This document shows positions 6,572 through 12,116 of a DNA stretch of 12,116 nt, piece after piece (positions within the stretch are counted from its first letter, which is position 1; every line of letters starts with the position of its first letter). The stretch comes from JBBSGC01 sp038254525 (GTDB taxonomy: Bacteria; Actinomycetota; Actinomycetes; Propionibacteriales; Nocardioidaceae). The stretch covers positions 1 through 12,116 of the forward strand of contig JBBSGC010000057.1 of NCBI GenBank assembly GCA_038254525.1. Direction: 5' to 3'. Under the pieces are notes generated by a model. The model did no database searches and was not told the origin of the DNA. It saw only the letters and a list, made by a program, of their open reading frames with translations. Made by a program: the position numbers and the translations under genes.

Positions 6572-8076
6572 TGGTCACCGGCAGGTTGCCAACCACGGTC
6601 GTGGTGCCGACGCTCGGCCGCTCGAGCCTGCGCACTCTGCTCGACGCGCTGGCAGCCTGCGGGGACCCCAGACCGGAGCGGGTCGTCGTCGTCGACGACC
6701 GGCCGGGGGGCGCGGACCTGGACGCGGAGCTGGGAGTGTGGGACCGCTCGACGCTGGAGGTGGTGCGCACCTACGGCCGGGGGCCGGCGGCCGCCCGCAA
6801 CCGAGGCTGGCGGCGCGCGCGTACGCCCTGGGTGAGCTTCCTCGACGACGACGTCGTCCCGGACGCGGACTGGACCCGGGCGCTGGCGGCCGACCTCGCC
6901 GGCGCCGGCGACGACGTGGTCGGCGTCCAGGGGCGGGTCTGCGTGCCGCTGCCCGCCGAGCGTCGCCCCACCGACTGGGAACGCTCGACCGCCGGCCTGG
7001 CCAAGGCTCGCTGGATCACCGCCGACATGACCTACCGAAGGTCGGCTCTGGCCGACGTCGGCGGCTTTGACGAACGCTTCCCGCGCGCCTTCCGCGAGGA
7101 CGCCGACCTGGCTCTGCGGGTGCTGGCCACCGGGGGTCGGCTGGTCACCGGCGAGCGGGGAGTCACCCATCCGGTGCGCCCGGTCGACGACTGGGTCAGC
7201 CTACGCCAGCAGCAGGGCAACGCCGACGACCCGCTGATGCGCAGGTTGCACGGCCGCGGGTGGCGGGCTCGCGCCGAGGCGCCACGCGGTCGGCTGCCGC
7301 GGCACCTGGTGACCACCGCCGGGGCGCTGCTGGCCCCGCTGGTGTTGCTTCGGCGCTCCCGCATCGTCGGTCTCGGTGGGCTGCTGGTGTTCGCTCTGGG
7401 CACCGCCGAGCTGGCCGCGGCCCGGATCGTGTCCGGTCCACGAGACCTCGCGGAGGTGCGCCGGATGCTGCTGACGAGCGTGACGATCCCTCCGGTGGCC
7501 TCGTGGCACGCGGCGCTCGGACGGCTGCGGCACCGACGCGCGACACCTTGGCAGGGTCCCCCCGAGCTCGTGCTGTTCGATCGCGACGGCACGCTCGTGC
7601 ACGATGTGCCATACAACGGCGACCCCGGCGCGGTGGTGCCCTTCGACGGCGCGCTGGCGGCGCTGGACCGGCTGCGCGCGGCTGGCGTGCGCACCGGGGT
7701 GGTCACCAACCAGTCCGGGGTCGGCTCCGGCCTGATCACCGCCGCCCAGATGGCGGCGGTCAACTCCCGCGTCGAGGCGCTGCTCGGTCCCTTCGACATC
7801 TGGCAGGTCTGCCCGCACCGATCCGACCAGGGATGTTCCTGCCGCAAGCCGCGACCTGAGCTGGTGCGCGCCGCCTGCGCCGAGCTCGGGGTGCAGCCCC
7901 GGCACTGCGTCGTCGTCGGTGACATCGGCACCGATGTGCTCGCCGCCCAGGCAGCCGGCGCGACCGGAGTGCTGGTGCCGACCAAGAAGACCCGGCTCGA
8001 GGAGATCGACGCGGCGCTCCAGGTGGCCGAGGACCTCGGCGCAGCCGTGACGCACCTGCTGGCGGGTGCCGGATGA
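6571..8076 (+). CDS. Fusion: GT2 glycosyltransferase + GmhB-like HAD phosphatase
   Basis: One 501-residue reading frame carries two enzymes. Residues 1 to about 240 are a GT2 domain: VVVPTLGR (10-17), VVVVDDRPGG (38-47), AAARNRGW (73-80), metal-binding FLDDDVVPD (90-98) and FREDADLAL (174-182). Residues about 246-287 form one or two hydrophobic membrane-associating segments. Residues about 333-495 are a HAD-IIIA phosphatase: nucleophile motif DRDGTL (337-342, Asp337/Asp339), TNQSG (379-383), zinc ligands Cys414, His416, Cys422, Cys424, Lys426 in CRKPRPE, and GDIGTD (450-455). The HAD part is assigned as D-glycero-beta-D-manno-heptose-1,7-bisphosphate 7-phosphatase because GmhA and HldE genes lie downstream. 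The zinc loop is short, as in histidinol-phosphatase HisB-N, so the fold alone is ambiguous. The ATG at 6571 overlaps the carbamoyltransferase stop by one base; the next gene overlaps by ATGA. A frameshift is not suggested, as the frame is continuous and both domains look intact. Confidence 0.9.
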   Translation: MVTGRLPTTVVVPTLGRSSLRTLLDALAACGDPRPERVVVVDDRPGGADLDAELGVWDRSTLEVVRTYGRGPAAARNRGWRRARTPWVSFLDDDVVPDADWTRALAADLAGAGDDVVGVQGRVCVPLPAERRPTDWERSTAGLAKARWITADMTYRRSALADVGGFDERFPRAFREDADLALRVLATGGRLVTGERGVTHPVRPVDDWVSLRQQQGNADDPLMRRLHGRGWRARAEAPRGRLPRHLVTTAGALLAPLVLLRRSRIVGLGGLLVFALGTAELAAARIVSGPRDLAEVRRMLLTSVTIPPVASWHAALGRLRHRRATPWQGPPELVLFDRDGTLVHDVPYNGDPGAVVPFDGALAALDRLRAAGVRTGVVTNQSGVGSGLITAAQMAAVNSRVEALLGPFDIWQVCPHRSDQGCSCRKPRPELVRAACAELGVQPRHCVVVGDIGTDVLAAQAAGATGVLVPTKKTRLEEIDAALQVAEDLGAAVTHLLAGAG

Positions 8077-9152
8077 CCGTCCGAGGCGCCGGCGCGCCGG
8101 CGGGCCGGGTGCTGGCCGTGCGGCTGGACAACGTGGGCGATGTGCTCGTCACGGGTCCGGCCCTGCGCGCGCTGGCGGCCGGGAGCCGCTCGGTCACCTT
8201 GCTCGCCGGACCGGGAGGCGCGGCAGCGGCCCGGCTGCTGCCGGGGGTCGCGGACGTGCTGACCTGGCACTGCCCGTGGATCGACGCGCAGCCGCGGCCG
8301 GTGGATCGCGCTGACGTCTACGCACTCGTCGACGACCTACGCCACCGCAGCTTCGATGCGGCCTTTGTGTTCACCTCATTCCACCAGTCCCCGCTGCCGA
8401 CGGCGCTCCTGCTCCGCCTCGCGGGGGTGCCGTGGATCGGCGCGATCAGCGTCGACTACCCGGGCTCGCTGCTCGACCTGCGGCACCGGGTGGACGACGA
8501 CCAGCCCGAGCCCGAGCGAGCCCTCGCGCTGGTCCGGGCGGCGGGCCACGACCTCGCCTCCGGAGACGACGGACGACTACACCTGCGCGCGGACCTGCCC
8601 CCCGCACCGGTGGACCGGTCGCGCTACGTGGTCGTGCACCCCGGGACGTCGGTCCCGGCCCGGGCGTATCCCCCGCAGCGCTGCGCCGAGGCGGTCGCGG
8701 CCCTGCACGCGCACGGCTGGGACGTCGTGGTGACCGGCTCCCAGGATGAGCGGTCCCTGGCCGCGGCTGTCGGCGGCGGCTGCGCGGTCAACCTGGCCGG
8801 TCGCACCTCGCTCGCGCAGCTCGGCGCAGTGCTGGCCGGCGCCGCGGCTGTCGTGGTCGGCAACACCGGACCTGCCCACCTGGCCGCCGCGGTCGGCACC
8901 CCCGTGGTGTCGCTGTTCGCGCCGACGGTCCCCGCGGCGCGCTGGGCGCCCTACGGCGTGCCGAGCGTGCTGCTCGGCGACCAGCAGGCCCCCTGCCGCG
9001 ACAGCCGGGCCACCCGGTGTCCGGTCCCCGGGCACCCGTGCCTGACCTCCGTCACCTCGCAGCAGGTGGTAGCGGCAGTCGAACGGCTCGCCGGCCCACC
9101 CGTTCTCGCGCCGACACCGACTGCCGCCACCGCCTTGGAGGAGGTCCGATGA
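8073..9152 (+). CDS. GT9 (ADP-heptose:LPS heptosyltransferase-like) glycosyltransferase
   Basis: A 359-residue GT-B enzyme of the WaaC/WaaF/RfaF type (CAZy GT9). These transfer heptose from ADP-heptose to an acceptor, on the inner face of the membrane in Gram-negatives. The N-terminal RLDNVGDVLVTGPALRAL (17-34) matches the family's R-x-D/S-x-x-G-D-x-x-x-x-x-P motif. The C-terminal half has VVVHPGTSVPARAYP (186-200), TGSQDE (221-226), and VVGNTGPAHLAAAVGTPVVS (261-280), the donor-binding GT9 signature with Asn where Asp is often found. A late Cys/His cluster (Cys308, Cys316, His321, Cys323) is also typical. ATG overlaps the previous stop (ATGA). With an ADP-heptose pathway in the same operon, ADP-heptose is the likely donor. 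The acceptor cannot be lipid A core in an actinomycete and is unknown. Confidence 0.9.
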   Translation: MTVRGAGAPAGRVLAVRLDNVGDVLVTGPALRALAAGSRSVTLLAGPGGAAAARLLPGVADVLTWHCPWIDAQPRPVDRADVYALVDDLRHRSFDAAFVFTSFHQSPLPTALLLRLAGVPWIGAISVDYPGSLLDLRHRVDDDQPEPERALALVRAAGHDLASGDDGRLHLRADLPPAPVDRSRYVVVHPGTSVPARAYPPQRCAEAVAALHAHGWDVVVTGSQDERSLAAAVGGGCAVNLAGRTSLAQLGAVLAGAAAVVVGNTGPAHLAAAVGTPVVSLFAPTVPAARWAPYGVPSVLLGDQQAPCRDSRATRCPVPGHPCLTSVTSQQVVAAVERLAGPPVLAPTPTAATALEEVR

Positions 9153-10357
9153 GGATCGCGATGGTGTCCGAGCATGCCAACCCGCTGGCGGCGGTCGGCA
9201 GTGTCGACGCCGGCGGGCAGAACGTGCACGTCGCGGCACTGGCCGAGCACCTGGCGCGTCGCGGCCACGACGTCGTGGTGCACACCCGCCGCGACGACGC
9301 GGCGCCACCGTCTCGGATCGCGGCCGCCGGCGGCTACACGGTCGAGCTGGTGGCGGCCGGTCCGGCGGCGGAGGTGCCGAAGGACGAGCTTTGGCAACAC
9401 ATGCCGGCGTTCTCCGAGCAGCTGGCCAGGTCGTGGCAACGCCGACCGGCCGATGTGGTGCATGCCCACTTCTGGATGAGCGGCGCCGCCGCTCTGGTTG
9501 CCGCCGCTCCGCTCCACCTTCCCGTGCTGCAGACCTTTCACGCGTTGGGATCGGTGAAGCGACGCCACCAGGGCGCGGTGGACACGAGCCCGGTGGACCG
9601 GGTGGGCGTCGAGGCAGAGCTGGTGCGGGAGGTGGCGCGTGTGGTCGCCACCTGTCGCGACGAGGTGCGCGAGCTGGAGCTGCTCGGCGGCGACCCGCAC
9701 CGGATCTCGATCGTGCCCTGCGGAGTCGACCGTGAGCTGTTCACGCCGGTCCGCGGCCGACGGGGCACGCCACGCCGGTTGCTCGTGGTCGGACGGTTGG
9801 TCGAGCGCAAGGGGGTGGGCGACGTCGTCACCGCGCTGGCCGAGCTGCCCGGTGTCGAGCTGGTGATCGCCGGCGGGCCGGCGCGAGACGCGCTGAGCCT
9901 CGACCCGGAGGTCCAGCGACTGCGGGAGCTCGCCCGGGCCAACGGGACCATCGACCGGGTGCGCTTCGTCGGGCGGGTCAGCCGGACGGAGCTGCCGCGG
10001 CTCATCGCCAGCTGCGACGTCGTCGTCGCAGTCCCGTGGTACGAACCGTTCGGGATCGTTCCGCTCGAGGCAATGGCGTGTGGACGGCCGGTCGTGGGCT
10101 CGGCCGTCGGAGGCCTGCTCGACACCGTCGTGCCGGGAGTCACCGGAGAGCTCGTCCCACCACGCGAGCCCGCCGCGCTGGCCGCGGTCCTGAGCGGACT
10201 GCTTGCCGATGGGCGCCGCCGGCAGGCCTACGGCGAGGCGGGGGCCGCCCGGGTAGACCGGCGATACCGCTGGGAACGCGTGGCGGCGGCCACCGAGGCC
10301 GTCTACACCGCAGTCCGCGCCTCTCGGGGGGCCTCGAGCATGGAGGTGGCCCGATGA
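9149..10357 (+). CDS. GT4 family retaining glycosyltransferase
   Basis: A 402-residue GT-B enzyme resembling the MshA / sucrose-phosphate-synthase side of GT4. The acceptor-domain glycine loop is DAGGQNVHVAALAEHLARRG (20-39), followed by VVHAHFWMSG (103-112) and QTFHALGSVKRRH (128-140). The donor domain starts at LLVVGRLVERKG (211-222), with the likely phosphate-binding Arg216 and Lys221. The diagnostic E-x7-E is EPFGIVPLEAMACGRPVV (Glu299 and Glu307). The chosen ATG at 9149 overlaps the GT9 stop as ATGA and has GGAGG a few bases upstream; an open extension to 9017 lies inside the GT9 gene and is rejected. It is not proposed to be MshA itself, because the context is glycan assembly. Donor and acceptor are unknown. 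Confidence 0.88.
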   Translation: MRIAMVSEHANPLAAVGSVDAGGQNVHVAALAEHLARRGHDVVVHTRRDDAAPPSRIAAAGGYTVELVAAGPAAEVPKDELWQHMPAFSEQLARSWQRRPADVVHAHFWMSGAAALVAAAPLHLPVLQTFHALGSVKRRHQGAVDTSPVDRVGVEAELVREVARVVATCRDEVRELELLGGDPHRISIVPCGVDRELFTPVRGRRGTPRRLLVVGRLVERKGVGDVVTALAELPGVELVIAGGPARDALSLDPEVQRLRELARANGTIDRVRFVGRVSRTELPRLIASCDVVVAVPWYEPFGIVPLEAMACGRPVVGSAVGGLLDTVVPGVTGELVPPREPAALAAVLSGLLADGRRRQAYGEAGAARVDRRYRWERVAAATEAVYTAVRASRGASSMEVAR

Positions 10358-11019
10358 GCTCATCAGCTCCGACTCCGCAGGACACGCCGGTGCCGTGGGG
10401 CGAACAACACGTAAGTCTGCTCCGGGCCGCGCTCGAGGACTTCGGCCCCTCGATCGCCAGGGCCAGCGACTGGGGTGACCGGCTGGCAGCGGTCCTGCTC
10501 GGTGGCGGCCGGCTGCTCGCCGCGGGCAACGGGGGAAGCGCCGCACAGGCACAGCACCTGACCGCCGAGCTCGTGGGGCGCTACCGCGACGACCGTCCGC
10601 CGCTGTCGGCGCTGTGCCTGAGCGCGGAGACCTCCAGCCTCACCGCGATCATCAACGACTACCCACCCACCGAGCTGTTCGCCCGCCAGGTCGAGGCACA
10701 CGGCCGGCCGGGGGACGTGCTGATGCTGCTGTCGACCAGCGGCAGCAGCCGCAACGTCGTGGCCGCTGCGGGACGCGGCAAGGCTTGCGGGCTGCAGGTG
10801 TGGGCGATGACTGGGGCCGCTCCCAACCCGTTGGCCGCGGTGGCCGACGAGACGATCGCTGTCGAGGCGCTGTCCACCGCGACCGTCCAGGAGCTGCACC
10901 TGGTCACGCTGCACCTGCTGTGCGCCGGCCTCGACCACCGGCTGGAGCAGCCTTCGGCCGGCGCCTCGGACAGCAGGCCGCCGGGTGCCTCGCTGACCTT
11001 TGAGCGGGCCTCCTCGTGA
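10354..11019 (+). CDS. gmhA: D-sedoheptulose 7-phosphate isomerase
   Basis: This cytoplasmic SIS-domain isomerase converts sedoheptulose 7-phosphate to D-glycero-D-manno-heptose 7-phosphate, the first step of the heptose pathway. It is 221 residues, slightly longer than the usual 190-200 because of a divergent C-terminal tail after about residue 198. AAGNGGSAAQAQHLTAELVG (56-75) is the phosphate and metal site, and LSTSGSSRNV (126-135) is the second SIS loop. His68 and Glu72, with Gln179 and His187, keep the spacing of the zinc/catalytic residues known in E. coli GmhA (His61, Glu65, Gln172, His180). AETSSLTAIINDY (91-103) is also a GmhA hallmark. ATG overlaps the GT4 stop (ATGA). Its own stop overlaps the GTG of the HldE gene. 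A DiaA-type SIS protein is a less likely alternative given this context. Confidence 0.92.
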   Translation: MSSSAPTPQDTPVPWGEQHVSLLRAALEDFGPSIARASDWGDRLAAVLLGGGRLLAAGNGGSAAQAQHLTAELVGRYRDDRPPLSALCLSAETSSLTAIINDYPPTELFARQVEAHGRPGDVLMLLSTSGSSRNVVAAAGRGKACGLQVWAMTGAAPNPLAAVADETIAVEALSTATVQELHLVTLHLLCAGLDHRLEQPSAGASDSRPPGASLTFERASS

Positions 11020-12116
11020 GGCGTCCGGGCGGCCGCGGCGACGAACGCCCGGTGGTGGTCGTCGGTGAGGCGATGCTCGACATCGACCTGGTCGGGTCCG
11101 CGGAGCGGCTTTCGCCTGACGCGCCCGTCCCGGTGCTCGATGACCTGCGCGAGTGTCCACGACCCGGCGGGGCGGCGCTCGCGGCCATGATGGCGGCCCG
11201 GGATGGCCTGCCGGTCGCGCTGGTGACACCGCTGGCCGACGACGAGCCGGCGGCCCGGCTGCTGCACCTGCTGGAGCCGGCGGTCGCTGTTTTCCGGCTG
11301 CCCGCCGAGGGCGGGACACCCGTCAAGACCCGCGTACGTTCCGCCGGACAGACGCTGGTGCGGCTGGACCGGGGTGGAGTCGCCGGGACGTTTGCGGATC
11401 TGCCGCCCGACGTGGTCGAGCTGCTCGGTGGAGCTCGAGCGGTGCTCGTCGCCGACTACGGCCGGGGCTTGACCGGCAACGCGACCCTGCGCGACTCGCT
11501 GGCCGCCTTCGCCGCCCGGGCGCCGCTGGTGTGGGACCCGCACCCGCGCGGCGCGGCGCCAGTCGCCGGGGCGCGGCTGGTCACCCCCAACCGGTCGGAG
11601 CTGCTCGGATGGGCGCCGACCCGGAGCTCGGCAGGGGCGGCCGCCGACCGTTCGCTGGCGTCGATCACCCGGTGCGCGGCTGCCGCGCGCCAAGCCTGGC
11701 AGGCGCACGCGGTCGCCGTCACCCTCGGCAGCGACGGTGCCCTGCTCACCTACGGTGACGGTGCGCCGGCGGCGTTCCCCGCGGTTGCGGTCTCCGACGC
11801 GGACACCTGCGGGGCCGGTGACCAGTTCGCGGCCAAGGTCGTCGTGGAGCTCGCTCTCGGCGCGCTGCCCAGCGACGCTGTCGGGGCTGCCGTTGCCGCC
11901 GCGACCGCGCACGTCGCATCGGGCGGGGCCGCGCAGGTCGAGCTCCGCCAGCCCGGTGCCGGCCCCCTCGCGGACGACTGGACAGTGTCGGCCACCGCCC
12001 TGGCGGAGCGCGTCCGCGCTCGCGGCGGCGTCGTCGTCGCCACCGGCGGCTGCTTCGACCTGCTGCACGCCGGTCATGTCGCCTCCTTGCATGCGGCCCG
12101 GCAGCTGGGCGACTGC
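11016..12116 (+). CDS. hldE: Bifunctional heptose-7-phosphate kinase / heptose-1-phosphate adenylyltransferase (cut by right edge)
   Basis: I translated this frame from the GTG at 11016, which overlaps the gmhA stop as GTGA; 367 codons are in the window of an expected 460-480. The PfkB-type kinase domain runs from GEAMLD (17-22) and SPDAPVPV (33-40), through RPGGAA (49-54), TPVKTRVRSAGQTLVRLD, VADYGRGLTGN and VTPNRSELLGW, to the catalytic GAGD (266-269, base Asp269). A linker leads to a nucleotidyltransferase domain opening GGCFDLLHAGHVASLHAARQ, with the HxGH-type motif HAGH at 351-354. Order and motifs match HldE (RfaE). It would phosphorylate D-glycero-beta-D-manno-heptose 7-phosphate at C1 and, after 7-dephosphorylation, adenylylate the 1-phosphate to ADP-heptose. 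The PfkB motif GGAANVA reads GGAALAA here, with Leu55 replacing the Asn. The end of the transferase domain lies outside the window. Confidence 0.93.
   Translation, partial: MRRPGGRGDERPVVVVGEAMLDIDLVGSAERLSPDAPVPVLDDLRECPRPGGAALAAMMAARDGLPVALVTPLADDEPAARLLHLLEPAVAVFRLPAEGGTPVKTRVRSAGQTLVRLDRGGVAGTFADLPPDVVELLGGARAVLVADYGRGLTGNATLRDSLAAFAARAPLVWDPHPRGAAPVAGARLVTPNRSELLGWAPTRSSAGAAADRSLASITRCAAAARQAWQAHAVAVTLGSDGALLTYGDGAPAAFPAVAVSDADTCGAGDQFAAKVVVELALGALPSDAVGAAVAAATAHVASGGAAQVELRQPGAGPLADDWTVSATALAERVRARGGVVVATGGCFDLLHAGHVASLHAARQLGDC

Noticed and set aside
7561..8076. Reading the HAD domain as histidinol-phosphate phosphatase (HisB-N)
   Set aside because: The short zinc loop would fit, but no histidine genes are nearby while gmhA and hldE are in the same overlapping operon. 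Kept as an open question in the findings.
7032..8270. 412-aa minus-strand open frame opposite the GT2-HAD fusion
   Set aside because: Ser/Arg/Pro-rich antisense shadow without recognisable motifs.
8073..9152. Interpreting the GT9 gene as evidence for lipopolysaccharide and a Gram-negative host
   Set aside because: GC content, GTG starts and the overall gene set fit an actinomycete, and no lipid A, Kdo or Lpt gene is present. GT9 enzymes also occur outside LPS synthesis.
8951..10552. 533-aa minus-strand open frame opposite the GT9, GT4 and gmhA genes
   Set aside because: Spans three well-supported overlapping genes on the other strand and has no recognisable domain; a GC-driven shadow.
10659..12092. 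477-aa minus-strand open frame opposite gmhA and hldE
   Set aside because: Antisense to two genes with intact catalytic motifs; Gly/Arg-rich composition with no family signature.

Overview
The window comes from a high-GC bacterium, almost certainly an actinomycete. GC is roughly 70%, third codon positions are strongly G/C, GTG starts are used, and gene ends overlap tightly. Every gene I can support belongs either to surface-glycan or nucleotide-sugar metabolism or to a small glucan-hydrolase pair at the left edge. I see no tRNA, rRNA, CRISPR array, insertion sequence or phage gene.

Left arm (minus strand, reading leftwards from about 3.88 kb): a UDP-glucose 6-dehydrogenase (3878 to 2562) overlaps by one base with a GT-B glycosyltransferase (2562 to 1576). 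A non-coding stretch follows. Next come a small DUF1360 membrane protein (1407 to 904, or from 1500 with a longer start) and, 4 bp further on, the N-terminal half of a GH15 glucoamylase/trehalase-like protein that runs off the left edge.

Right arm (plus strand): a GT2 glycosyltransferase (3955-4830) starts from the 76-bp divergent spacer, probably on a leaderless transcript. A 103-bp gap rich in palindromes separates it from an unbroken chain of six overlapping genes: a NodU/CmcH-type O-carbamoyltransferase; a GT2 glycosyltransferase fused to a GmhB-like HAD phosphatase; a GT9 heptosyltransferase-like protein; a GT4 glycosyltransferase; GmhA (sedoheptulose-7-phosphate isomerase); and HldE (heptose-7-phosphate kinase / heptose-1-phosphate adenylyltransferase), cut by the right edge.

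Together, GmhA, the HldE kinase, the GmhB-like domain and the HldE adenylyltransferase make a complete predicted route from sedoheptulose 7-phosphate to ADP-D-glycero-beta-D-manno-heptose. A GT9 enzyme is present to use it and a carbamoyltransferase may decorate the product. This route is best known from Gram-negative lipopolysaccharide core synthesis. Here it sits in an actinobacterial glycan locus with UDP-glucuronate synthesis on the divergent arm. The most interesting reading is a dedicated locus for a heptose-containing, probably carbamoylated, surface glycan or glycolipid. No HldD epimerase, flippase, polymerase or ligase is visible, so the final product and its anchor are unknown.
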